DNA of 64,000 nt from Neisseria dentiae (GTDB taxonomy: Bacteria > Pseudomonadota > Gammaproteobacteria > Burkholderiales > Neisseriaceae). The notes beneath the pieces are model-generated. The model saw only the letters and a list, made by a program, of their open reading frames with translations, searched no databases and was not told the DNA's origin. Location of the stretch: positions 1,240,001 through 1,304,000 of the forward strand of contig NZ_CP059570.1 in assembly GCF_014055005.1 (NCBI RefSeq), in the 5' to 3' direction. Position numbers and translations under genes: made by a program. This document shows positions 17,170 to 25,195 of the stretch, in pieces. Position 1 is the first letter of the stretch, and every line of letters starts with the position of its first letter.

Positions 17170-18093
17170 TCATTCAGGCAACACCTGAGGCAGATACAAC
17201 CCCAGCACGGCTGAAAAATCCAAATCTGCGTTACCCTCTTCGGCGGCAAACCGTTCATACAGCAAACGTGCTTGCCCGCCCATCGGCGTATCTTGCGGCG
17301 TATGCCGCGCCAACTCTTCTGCCAAACGCAAGTCTTTCAGCATCAGTTTACTCATAAACCCATTGCGGTAGGCCCTACCAGCCGGTGCATTCGGCATCAC
17401 GCCCGGATAGGGGTTATAACCGTTTAACACCCAGTTGCCCCCGGAGCTTTTCGCCATAATGTCCGACAATACCGCCGGATCCAGCCCGTTTTGCACCCCC
17501 AATGCCACCGCTTCGGCCGTACCCGCCATCAACACACCCAACAGCATATTGTTGCAGATTTTAGCCACCTGGCCGGCCCCGTGCCCGCCGGCATGGAAAA
17601 TATTTTTCCCCATCGCCTGCAACAGCGGCAATATGCGTTCGAAATGCTCTCTTTCCGCCCCCACCATAAAACTAAGCGTGCCTGCCGCCGCCCCGGCTAT
17701 ACCGCCCGATACCGGCGCATCAGCAAAAGCAATACCGCGCTTGGCAGCTTCGGCTGCCACTAAACGGGCATCTTCGGCGGCAATCGTGCTGCAATCGATG
17801 GCAAAAGCACCTTCCGGCAAAACTGCCAACACCCCCTGCCGCCCTTCGGCGCCCAAATACACACTTTTCACATGTTCGCCGGCAGGAAGCATTGTTAACA
17901 CGATATCCGCCACAGCAGCCGCTTCTTGAGCAGAACCGCCGTCCCGTGCACCTGCCTCAACCAAAGCAGCCACTGCGTCTGCATTCAAATCCACCACGCT
18001 GACAATATAACCGTGTTTCAACAAATTAACCGCCATCGGCGCTCCCATATTGCCCAATCCGATAAAAGCAATGTGTTTGGCTTTCGTATTCAT
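17170..18093 (-). CDS. mmsB: 3-hydroxyisobutyrate dehydrogenase
   Basis: A 307-residue beta-hydroxyacid dehydrogenase that oxidises 3-hydroxyisobutyrate to methylmalonate semialdehyde with NAD, in valine catabolism. The N-terminal dinucleotide motif FIGLGNMGAPMAVNL is at 10-24, the substrate loop DAPVSGGIAGA at 125-135, and catalytic Lys178 in GQVAKICNNM. Length and motifs fit MmsB; tartronate semialdehyde reductase is a less likely alternative. AGGAGAAACAG precedes the ATG. It is divergent from bdhA with the second palindrome between them, and its product is the substrate of MmsA at 11-12.6 kb. Confidence 0.9.
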   Translation of the reverse strand: MNTKAKHIAFIGLGNMGAPMAVNLLKHGYIVSVVDLNADAVAALVEAGARDGGSAQEAAAVADIVLTMLPAGEHVKSVYLGAEGRQGVLAVLPEGAFAIDCSTIAAEDARLVAAEAAKRGIAFADAPVSGGIAGAAAGTLSFMVGAEREHFERILPLLQAMGKNIFHAGGHGAGQVAKICNNMLLGVLMAGTAEAVALGVQNGLDPAVLSDIMAKSSGGNWVLNGYNPYPGVMPNAPAGRAYRNGFMSKLMLKDLRLAEELARHTPQDTPMGGQARLLYERFAAEEGNADLDFSAVLGLYLPQVLPE

Positions 18094-18151
18094 TTCTGTT
18101 TCTCCTGTATATTTAAATTACTACATAGCAATCCTACAATAATTGCTAAAT

Positions 18152-18166
18152 GATACAAATTGTATT
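18152..18166. promoter_or_regulatory. candidate IclR operator, copy 2
   Basis: GATACAAATTGTATT matches the 15411-15425 palindrome at 14 of 15 positions. It lies 59 bases upstream of the mmsB ATG and 50 upstream of the bdhA ATG, in position to control both divergent genes. Confidence 0.65.
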
Positions 18167-18215
18167 ACTTTATGATTAAAATCACAAATTTTGAATAACA
18201 CGAAGGAGAACCGCC

Positions 18216-19013
18216 ATGAATTCTAATAAAACCTATTGCCTACAAGGCAAAACAGCTTTAATTACCGGCGCAGGAGGCGGTATCGGGCGCGCCATTGCCG
18301 AACAATATGCCCGTGCAGGTGCATATGTGGGCGTGTCCGATATCAATTTGGCAGCCGCCCAACAAACGGTTGAGGCTATCCAATCGCAGGGAGGGCGGGC
18401 TATTGCATTAGAAACGGATGTATGCAGCGAATCCGATGTACAACAAACTACCGACCGGCTGGTGTCTGCCACAGGCCGTTTGGATATTTTGATTTCCAAT
18501 GCCGGCATCCAAATTATTGCACCTATCGACCAACTGTCTTTTTCCGATTGGCAGCGCATGCTCGATATCCACTTGAACGGCGCTTTCCTCACAACCCGGT
18601 CTGCCTTGAAATATATGTATCCGCAAGGTAGCGGCACCGTGATTTATATGGGTTCGGTACACTCCCACGAAGCCAGTCTCTACAAAGCGCCTTACATCAC
18701 CGCCAAACACGGCCTATTAGGCTTAACCCGCGCATTGGCGAAAGAGGGAGCGCAACACGGCGTCCGCGCCCATGCGATTTGCCCGGGCTTTGTCAAAACA
18801 CCCCTAGTAGAAAAACAGATTCCGGAACAGGCCCAGGCCAAAGGAATCAGTGAAGAAGAGGTGATTAAAAACATCATGCTGGGCAGCACGGTTGACGGCG
18901 AATTCACCACTACTGCCGATATCGCCCAGCTCGCTTTATTTCTCGCGTCATTCCCGACCAATGTTTTTACCGGACAATCTTTTATTGCCAGCCACGGTTG
19001 GGGGATGAAATAA
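18216..19013 (+). CDS. 3-hydroxybutyrate dehydrogenase (SDR family)
   Basis: A 265-residue short-chain dehydrogenase. The cofactor loop TGAGGGIG is at 17-24, the NAG motif near 95-97, and the catalytic residues Ser147, Tyr160 and Lys164 (YITAK). The C-terminal half (HAICPGFVKTPLVEKQIPEQ, then GISEEEV, VDGEFTT and GQSFIASHGW) is highly characteristic of D-3-hydroxybutyrate dehydrogenase (BdhA), which gives acetoacetate. AAGGAGAA precedes the ATG. Shares a divergent promoter region with mmsB and is followed by a strong terminator. Together with the GntP-type carrier this suggests hydroxybutyrate use. Confidence 0.9.
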   Translation: MNSNKTYCLQGKTALITGAGGGIGRAIAEQYARAGAYVGVSDINLAAAQQTVEAIQSQGGRAIALETDVCSESDVQQTTDRLVSATGRLDILISNAGIQIIAPIDQLSFSDWQRMLDIHLNGAFLTTRSALKYMYPQGSGTVIYMGSVHSHEASLYKAPYITAKHGLLGLTRALAKEGAQHGVRAHAICPGFVKTPLVEKQIPEQAQAKGISEEEVIKNIMLGSTVDGEFTTTADIAQLALFLASFPTNVFTGQSFIASHGWGMK

Positions 19014-19044
19014 ACAAAGCCTTCCGACACAGGAAGGCTTTGTT
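19013..19044 (+). terminator. intrinsic terminator after 3-hydroxybutyrate dehydrogenase
   Basis: AACAAAGCCTTCC and GGAAGGCTTTGTT form a perfect 13-bp stem around GACACA, starting at the stop codon. It faces the convergent formate dehydrogenase operon. Confidence 0.85.
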
Positions 19045-19071
19045 TCACCGAAACCCAAACTCAACGGGAAG

Positions 19072-19722
19072 TTACTCCGGTTTTTTACCCGCTTTTTGTG
19101 CTTGTTCGTTTTTTACCATCACTTCGCGATACCAGCGCGGGTGGTGCTTTTTCGCCCACGTTTGGGTAACCACGCCTTCCACCATCGCCCGTATCGTGCC
19201 TTTTACCCAGAAAGCGGCGTAAACGTGCACGATGATGCCGGCAATCAGAATCAAGGCCGCCCATGCGTGAAACAGCAAAGCCAAACGGATAACCGGAATC
19301 GGGAACAATTCGGCGAAATAGGGCCGCCATGCGATGATACCGGTGCACAGTAAAACAATCATGCAGCCGGTCATCAGCCAAAACATGCCTTTTTGGCCGC
19401 CGTTGTATTTACCCGTATCGCCCACTTCATGCCCTTTGAGCACGGTGCCTACAGATTTCATCCACTTTACGTCTTCTTTATCGATAAAGTTGTATTTCCA
19501 ATAGCGGAAAAACTGCACGAAAAAGCCGATAAACATTACCACGCCTACAAATGGATGGATAATCCGCGCCAATTGAGGGGTGCCGAATACGCCGGTCAGC
19601 CAGAAAAAGGCGGGATAGAAAAACGCCAAACCGGAAATCGCCAGCAGCACGAAGCAGATGGCCACAATCCAGTGGTTGATGCGCTCGCTGCGGTTATAGC
19701 GCTGAATCAGTTTTTCTTTCAT
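19072..19722 (-). CDS. fdoI: formate dehydrogenase gamma subunit, cytochrome b556
   Basis: A 216-residue inner-membrane protein with four hydrophobic segments and histidines placed for b-type haem, including RINHWIVAI near 14-22, HPFVGVVMF near 56 and LLFHAWAALILIAGIIVHVYAAFW near 148-171. It takes electrons from the beta subunit and passes them to quinone. Its ATG overlaps the beta-subunit stop by one base (TAATG), so translation is coupled. The charged C-terminus KKPE is cytoplasmic. Third gene of the operon alpha-beta-gamma. Confidence 0.93.
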   Translation of the reverse strand: MKEKLIQRYNRSERINHWIVAICFVLLAISGLAFFYPAFFWLTGVFGTPQLARIIHPFVGVVMFIGFFVQFFRYWKYNFIDKEDVKWMKSVGTVLKGHEVGDTGKYNGGQKGMFWLMTGCMIVLLCTGIIAWRPYFAELFPIPVIRLALLFHAWAALILIAGIIVHVYAAFWVKGTIRAMVEGVVTQTWAKKHHPRWYREVMVKNEQAQKAGKKPE

Positions 19723-20636
19723 TATGCATCCTCCTCGCCATGCAGGGTTTTACCGTCTTTGCCGATTACCTCGGTGCCTTCTTCCTCGGCTTTGCTGGGG
19801 CCTACGGTAATGTAGTGGAAGAATCCGGTTAAGGTGGCGGCGGCAATGCCGATGGTGGCCAACGGCTTGAGCAGGCCTTTCCACAGTTTTACGGTGGTGC
19901 TGATAGCCGGATTATTCGGCAGGCCGTGGTAAAGCTCGGGTTTGTCGGCATGGTGCAGCACATACATCACATGTGTGCCGCCTACGCCTTCGGGATCGTA
20001 CAGGCCGGCGTTTTTATAACCGCGGTTGTTCAAATCTTTGATGCGCTCCTGCGCCACCTGTTTCATGTCTTCCTTGGCACCGAACTGAATCGCACCAGTG
20101 GGGCAGGTTTTCACGCAGGCCGGCTCTTGGCCGACGGCCACGCGGTCGGAACACAGTGTGCACTTATAGGCGCGGTTGTCCTGCTTGTTGATGCGCGGAA
20201 TGTTAAACGGGCAACCCGAAATGCAGTAGCCGCAGCCGATGCAGTTTTCTTCGTGAAAATCCACGATACCGTTGTGATACTGGATAATCGCGCCGGGCGA
20301 CGGGCAGGCTTTCAGGCAGCCGGGGTCGGCGCAGTGCATGCAGCCGTCTTTGCGGATCAGCCATTCCAACTTGCCGTTTTGTTCCACTTCCGAAAAACGC
20401 ATCACCGTCCAGCTTTTGGCGGTCAGATCGATCGGGTTGTCGTACACGCCGTGGTTGGTGCCGATGTCGTCGCGGATATCGTTCCATTCCGAACAGGCCA
20501 CTTGGCAGGCTTTACAGCCGATGCAGGTGGTTACGTCAATCAGCTTGGCCACCTCCGTCGGGCGGCGCACGCCCGGCGGCGGCGTGATTTCGGCCGTGGC
20601 GGAACGGCGTTTGATGTCTAATGATTGCAGAGCCAT
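19722..20636 (-). CDS. fdoH: formate dehydrogenase beta subunit, iron-sulfur
   Basis: A 304-residue subunit with four [4Fe-4S] clusters. The cysteine clusters are easy to see: CIGCKACQVAC near 38-48, DGCMHCADPGCLKAC, ENCIGCGYCISGC, and CTLCSDRVAVGQEPACVKTC. A single C-terminal membrane helix (LATIGIAAATLTGFFHYITVG, around 258-278) anchors it. It relays electrons from the molybdopterin subunit to the cytochrome. It lies 12 bases downstream of the alpha gene and overlaps the gamma gene by one base. Confidence 0.94.
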   Translation of the reverse strand: MALQSLDIKRRSATAEITPPPGVRRPTEVAKLIDVTTCIGCKACQVACSEWNDIRDDIGTNHGVYDNPIDLTAKSWTVMRFSEVEQNGKLEWLIRKDGCMHCADPGCLKACPSPGAIIQYHNGIVDFHEENCIGCGYCISGCPFNIPRINKQDNRAYKCTLCSDRVAVGQEPACVKTCPTGAIQFGAKEDMKQVAQERIKDLNNRGYKNAGLYDPEGVGGTHVMYVLHHADKPELYHGLPNNPAISTTVKLWKGLLKPLATIGIAAATLTGFFHYITVGPSKAEEEGTEVIGKDGKTLHGEEDA

Positions 20637-20648
20637 GTTTTCCGTTCC

Positions 20649-23600
20649 TTATGCTTTTTCGATGTTAACCAAAAAGGTTTTGTATTCGGGCGTTTGGGTG
20701 TTGCAGTCGCCGACGAAAGGCGTGAGCGAATTCACCAAAAACTGCTTTTCACCCGACACATTCACCCAGCCGCCGTGCAGCGGAATACCCACCTGATACA
20801 CGGTTTTGCCGTTGATGGTAAGCGGTTTCATGCGTTTGGTTACCACGGCTTTGGCTTTAATCCATGCGCGTTTAGAGCTGACTTTTACCCAATCGCCCTT
20901 CTGAATGCCTTTCTCTTTCGCCAGCTCTTCGCTGATTTCGATAAACTGCTGGGGTTGGGCAATCATCAGCAGCTTCACCGATTTGGTCCAGAATTGGAAA
21001 TGCTCGGTCAGGCGGTAGGTGGTGCCGACATAAGGGAATTCTTCATGCGTGCCGATACGGTCTTTCACGCTGTCGAACAGGCGCATGGCGGGTGCCTGCA
21101 CCACTTTCGGGTGCAAGGGGTTGGTGCCGATGGGCGATTCGAGCGGCTCGTAGTGTTCGGGGAACGGGCCGTCCACCAATTTGCGGGCGCAGAATAAACG
21201 GCCCACGCCCTCTTCGTTCATGATAAACGGGTTCATGCCGGAGTCCGGCGCGGCATCGGCTTTGAAATCGGCCACGTCGGCACCCGTCCATTTGCTGCCG
21301 TCCCAATGAATCAGCACGCGGTTCGGATCCCACGGTTTACCGCTGGGATCGCATGAAGCGCGGTTGTAGAGAATGCGGCGGTTGGCGGGCCAAGCCCATG
21401 CCCATTTGGGCGTGTTGCCCAATCCTGAATCGGTGTTGTCGCGGCGGTCCATCTGGTTGCCCTGCTGCGTCCACGAGCCTGAGAAAATCCAGGTGGCGCA
21501 CTCGGTGGTGCCGTCGTCGCGCAGTTGGGCGAAACCGTCGAGCAGCTCGCCTTTTTTGCGGATAACGTTGCCGTCTTTGTCTTTGATGTCTGCCAGCGCA
21601 TAGCCGTTGGATTCTTTTGCCATTTCTTCGGGCGTAGGCGCGTGCGGCTTGGCGTATTTCCAAGAGAGTTTGGTAATCGGCTCGGGCGCGGTGCCGCCTT
21701 CTTTTTCATACATTTCTTTGAGCAACAGGTGCAGTTCGCCCAAAATGTCCAAGTCGGGCAGCGCTTCGCCGGGCGGTTCGGCACCCGGGTGGTGCCATTG
21801 CAGCCAGCGCGAAGAGTTCACAATCGAACCCGATTCTTCGGCAAAGCACGGCGTAGGCAGGCGGAACACTTCGGTTTGGATTTTGGCGGGATCGACATCG
21901 TGCGCTTCGCCGTGGTTTTGCCAGAAAGTGGCGGTTTCGGTGTCGAGCGGATCCATCACCACCATGAATTTCAACTTGGAAAACGCTTCGGTTACGCGGT
22001 GCGCGTCGGGGAACGAACCCTGCGCGTTGAAACCCTGCACCAACAGGCCGTTTACCTTGCCCTGATACATCAAATCAATCATTTGCAGGATGTCGTACAT
22101 CTTGTCCCACTTGGGCAGCCAATCGTAGCCCCAGTTGTTTTCTTTGGTGGCGTTGTCGCCGTACATCCACTTCAAAAAGCTCACGAAAAATGCGGGCGTG
22201 TTCTGCCAGTAGTTCATCTGGCCGGGTTGCAGCGCTTTGGGGGTTTGCTTTTCCAAATAATCGGCAAAGGTGGGGTGGTTGGTTTCGTTGGGCAGAACCA
22301 GATAGCCCGGCAGCATGGTGGAGAGCAGGCCCAAATCCGACAAACCTTGGATATTGGAGTGGCCGCGCAGAGCGTTCACACCGCCGCCCGACATACCGAT
22401 ATTGCCCAGTAATAATTGAACCATCGCCATGGTGCGGATAATCTGGCTGCCGGTGGTGTGTTGCGTCCAGCCCAGCGCATAGAGAATGGTGCCGGCCTTG
22501 TTCGGTGCCGCCATTTCGCCCCATGCTTCGGCTACTTTGAGAAAATCTTCTTTGGTGGTGCCGCAGATGGTGGTCATCATATCGAGCGTGTAGCGCGAAT
22601 AATGCTTTTTCAGCAGCTGCCACACGCTGCGGGGGTGCTCCAACGTGGGATCGGTTTTGGCGTAACCGTTGGCGTCCAACTCGTAATACCAGGTTTCGTT
22701 GTCGTATTTTTTCTTAGACTCTTCATAGCCTGAAAACATACCTTCGTCGAAATCGAAGCCTTCGGCCACGATAAAGCTGGCATTGGTATAGGCTTTCACA
22801 TATTCCCACTGGATTTTATTGTTTTCAATCAGCCAGTTGATTAATGCACCCAAAAAGGCAATGTCGCTACCCGAACGTATGGGGGCGTAGAAATCGGCTA
22901 CGGCGGCGGTACGGTTGAAGCGCGGGTCGACCACAAACAGCTTGGTGCCTTTTTTCTTTTTCGCCTCGATTACCCATTTGAAGCCGACGGGGTGGGCTTC
23001 AGCGGCATTACCGCCCATCACCATAATGAAATCGGCGTGCTGGATATCGACGAAAGTGTTGGTCATCGCGCCGCGGCCGAAAGTGGAGGCCAGCGCGGAC
23101 ACGGTGGGGCCGTGGCAAACGCGGGCCTGAGCGTCGGTGGCGACGATGCCCAGCGAGCGCATCCATTTTTGCGTGAGAATACCGGTTTCGTTGGAAGAGG
23201 CGGAAGCCGTCAGCATGCCCAATGTGGGCAGACGGTGTACGGGAACGCCGTTTTCGTTTTGCACAATCAGGTTGGCATCACGGTCGGCCTTGATGTGGCG
23301 GGCGATGCGGGTGAGCGCGTCGTGCCAGGAAATGCGTTTCCATTCGTTGGTGCCCGGCTCGCGCACCTCGGGGTAAAGCACACGGTTGGGGCTGTTGACG
23401 AAATCCACCAGCGATGCACCTTTGGGGCAGAGCGAACCGCGGCTGACCGGATGGTCGGGGTCGCCTTCGATGTGGAAAATTTTCTTTTTGGCGTTTTTGG
23501 CGCCGTCACCCAAGCTGTAAAGCAGCGTGCCGCAGCCCACCGAGCAATAAGTGCAGTTGTTGCGGGTTTCGGTGGCGCGGGTCAGCTTATACTGGCGCAC

Positions 23601-23702
23601 TTCCGCCCATGCGTTTGCGGGCATCATGCCCATTACCGCCAAACCCGACGCACCTGCGCCGGCAGCGGTTACCTTGAAAAACTGCCGTCTGGTTACTTTC
23701 AT
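20649..23702 (-). CDS. fdoG: formate dehydrogenase major (molybdopterin) subunit, Cys form
   Basis: A 1017-residue catalytic subunit oxidising formate to CO2 on the periplasmic side. The N-terminus has a Tat signal (RRQFFK, then a hydrophobic core and ANAWA), matching the tat genes at 53-54.7 kb. A [4Fe-4S] cluster is bound by Cys50, Cys53, Cys57 and Cys92. The active-site residue is Cys196 in AQARVCHGPTV, where the enteric enzymes carry selenocysteine read from UGA. No in-frame UGA is needed. AAGGAA precedes the ATG. It heads the three-gene operon; maturation genes such as fdhD and fdhE are not in the window. Confidence 0.95.
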   Translation of the reverse strand: MKVTRRQFFKVTAAGAGASGLAVMGMMPANAWAEVRQYKLTRATETRNNCTYCSVGCGTLLYSLGDGAKNAKKKIFHIEGDPDHPVSRGSLCPKGASLVDFVNSPNRVLYPEVREPGTNEWKRISWHDALTRIARHIKADRDANLIVQNENGVPVHRLPTLGMLTASASSNETGILTQKWMRSLGIVATDAQARVCHGPTVSALASTFGRGAMTNTFVDIQHADFIMVMGGNAAEAHPVGFKWVIEAKKKKGTKLFVVDPRFNRTAAVADFYAPIRSGSDIAFLGALINWLIENNKIQWEYVKAYTNASFIVAEGFDFDEGMFSGYEESKKKYDNETWYYELDANGYAKTDPTLEHPRSVWQLLKKHYSRYTLDMMTTICGTTKEDFLKVAEAWGEMAAPNKAGTILYALGWTQHTTGSQIIRTMAMVQLLLGNIGMSGGGVNALRGHSNIQGLSDLGLLSTMLPGYLVLPNETNHPTFADYLEKQTPKALQPGQMNYWQNTPAFFVSFLKWMYGDNATKENNWGYDWLPKWDKMYDILQMIDLMYQGKVNGLLVQGFNAQGSFPDAHRVTEAFSKLKFMVVMDPLDTETATFWQNHGEAHDVDPAKIQTEVFRLPTPCFAEESGSIVNSSRWLQWHHPGAEPPGEALPDLDILGELHLLLKEMYEKEGGTAPEPITKLSWKYAKPHAPTPEEMAKESNGYALADIKDKDGNVIRKKGELLDGFAQLRDDGTTECATWIFSGSWTQQGNQMDRRDNTDSGLGNTPKWAWAWPANRRILYNRASCDPSGKPWDPNRVLIHWDGSKWTGADVADFKADAAPDSGMNPFIMNEEGVGRLFCARKLVDGPFPEHYEPLESPIGTNPLHPKVVQAPAMRLFDSVKDRIGTHEEFPYVGTTYRLTEHFQFWTKSVKLLMIAQPQQFIEISEELAKEKGIQKGDWVKVSSKRAWIKAKAVVTKRMKPLTINGKTVYQVGIPLHGGWVNVSGEKQFLVNSLTPFVGDCNTQTPEYKTFLVNIEKA

Positions 23703-23930
23703 GTTGTGTTCCTTTTGGCCGGCCGCCGTTTTTTTTCAGACGGCCTTTTTTATTTTGCTACTGCTTTCGTTATCTACTACTTTGGTTGTAGTGTTTTGTT
23801 GTGTGGTTTGATGTAGCGGATTGTAAGCCATTTGAATCACAACCGTCTATTTTATTTTGAACGTCTGCAACGGCAGAAGCCGTCTGAAACGGATTGTTCA
23901 GACGGCCTCGAAAAAACATTAACAGTTTAA

Positions 23931-24120
23931 TTAGGTCGTATCGCCGACAGCATTGCGGCGGTATTTTGGTTAAAACCCGCATCTGCGGCGTTAGGCAGCG
24001 CAGCGGACTTGCGAAGCTAAAATGCGCGCAAGATGTTCAATCCTGCTGTGCTTTTTGCCCGGCATCTGCGGGTTTTTCCTCGAAAACCACTTTACAAGCC
24101 TGTCGCGACGCGCCCTAAAA
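23931..24120. repeat. degenerate repeat (family C)
   Basis: About 190 bases related in its middle to the 168-bp element at 16402-16569 (shared CTGCGGCGTTA and CCTGCTGTGCTTTTTGCC-type segments) and at its right end to 8093-8153. It includes a 23-bp segment (23998-24020) found exactly elsewhere in the window. The right terminus, read on the other strand as TTTTAGGGCGCGTCG, supplies the stop codon of the small gene beside it. Confidence 0.6.
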
Positions 24121-24210
24121 AGAATCCCGCTCGGCCAGCCACAACGCAGCCAAAGTAACTAGTGATGCGCAGCCTATCAGAATGATGATTTGCAGAAAGA
24201 AAACAGACAT
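24115..24210 (-). CDS. possible 31-residue single-pass membrane peptide
   Basis: ATG at 24210 lies five bases after a strong CGGAGG. The product starts MSVFFLQIIILIGCASLVTL and continues with a hydrophobic helix to ALWLAERDSF, i.e. one membrane segment of about 24 residues with a short charged C-terminus. A TTGGCA and an AATTAT hexamer about 18 bases apart lie upstream, plausible as a promoter. The stop codon TAG is part of the terminal TTTTAG of the adjacent repeat. I do not recognise a family; small membrane subunits of respiratory complexes have this size, but that is only an analogy. Confidence 0.5.
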   Translation of the reverse strand: MSVFFLQIIILIGCASLVTLAALWLAERDSF

Positions 24211-24547
24211 AAAAACCTCCGTATAATTGTGAACCGCCGTGTCTGCTGCCAACGGCGGCTTATCGTTGTTGTAAAAACCGTATGCCTATCATACCAACAA
24301 ATTCATAACATTTCTTTACCTTTACTTAACTTTCCACTCTGAAAATTACAATAGTTATCATCAATAAACAAGAAAATAAATCAATATAATTAGAAGGGTA
24401 AACCAAATTTAACCCATATTCACATTTAACCTCCCGCAAAGCCGCCAACCGTTTATCGCTTAGCCCTATCCCGCCCGCAACCGCGGTTTGCCTGAAACCG
24501 CAGCCAATCTATACAATACAGCCTTTTTCAGACGGCCTCTGCCCACC
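24211..24547. other. 337-bp AT-rich intergenic region
   Basis: Divergent promoter region between the 31-residue peptide and the PAP2 phosphatase. It holds a 24234-24258 hairpin (CCGCCGT / ACGGCGG), an AT-rich stretch at about 24290-24420 and a DUS just before the phosphatase. No other gene seen. Confidence 0.4.
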
Positions 24548-25195
24548 ATGCTGCCATTACGCGCCTACCGCCCCTCCCTTCCCTTATTGCTGCTGCTCTT
24601 CTTCGGCATACTGATTCCGCTGGTGATTGCCGGATTCATCGCCGAAGACGTTTGGGATAAAGACCGCTTCTATTTCGAACAGCCATTTATGCTGTGGCTG
24701 CACCACAACATCGGCAGCGCATTTACGCCCGTGGCGGTTGTGCTGCACCATATCGGCAAAACCACCGTTGCCGCGCCGCTGGTAATAGTGTTTGCGGTTT
24801 GGCTGTTTTTGCGAAAACAGTGCGGCTATGCCGTGTTCGCCCTGCTCGCGGCCGCCCTGCCCACCGCCCTGATGTTTGCCGCCAAACAGTTTTTCAACCG
24901 TCCCCGCCCCGAATTTTGGCCGCGCATTATCGAAGAAACCAACGCCTCCTTCCCCAGCGGCCACAGCACCTTCGCCGCCGCCTTCGCCACCATGTTGGTG
25001 CTGGTTTACTGGCAATCGCCCCGCCGCGTGCCGATTATTGCCGCCGCCGTAACTTTTGCCCTGCTGATGGGTTTGTCGCGCATAGTTTTAGGCGTACACT
25101 ACCCCACCGACGTGCTGGTCGGCTGGATAACCGGCACCAGCACCGTTATCGGCCTCTATCTCGTTTTATTCCGCAAACTCCCCGGAAAACCATAA
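24548..25195 (+). CDS. PAP2-family membrane phosphatase
   Basis: A 215-residue inner-membrane protein with about six hydrophobic segments. It carries the three phosphatidic-acid-phosphatase motifs: KQFFNRPRP (near 117-125), PSGH (near 138-141) and SRIVLGVHYPTD (near 178-189), whose histidines are the catalytic nucleophile and acid. Such enzymes dephosphorylate lipid phosphates, including undecaprenyl pyrophosphate and phosphatidylglycerol phosphate; which one applies cannot be told here. ATG at 24548 follows a DUS; an upstream in-frame ATG adds 20 residues translated from that DUS and is less likely. Its stop overlaps the next gene's start (TAATG). Confidence 0.88.
   Translation: MLPLRAYRPSLPLLLLLFFGILIPLVIAGFIAEDVWDKDRFYFEQPFMLWLHHNIGSAFTPVAVVLHHIGKTTVAAPLVIVFAVWLFLRKQCGYAVFALLAAALPTALMFAAKQFFNRPRPEFWPRIIEETNASFPSGHSTFAAAFATMLVLVYWQSPRRVPIIAAAVTFALLMGLSRIVLGVHYPTDVLVGWITGTSTVIGLYLVLFRKLPGKP

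Noticed and set aside
16739..17173. Open frame of 144 codons on the minus strand
   Set aside because: It is translation of a family A miniature element and its flank; the same peptide fragment appears upstream of comEC from the other copy of the element.
23000..23200. Selenocysteine codon in the formate dehydrogenase alpha subunit
   Set aside because: The position homologous to Sec is an ordinary Cys codon and the frame has no internal stop.
24694..25194. Long N-terminal extension of the YheT-like hydrolase
   Set aside because: It overlaps the PAP2 gene in another frame; the family start at 25195 coincides with a TAATG overlap.
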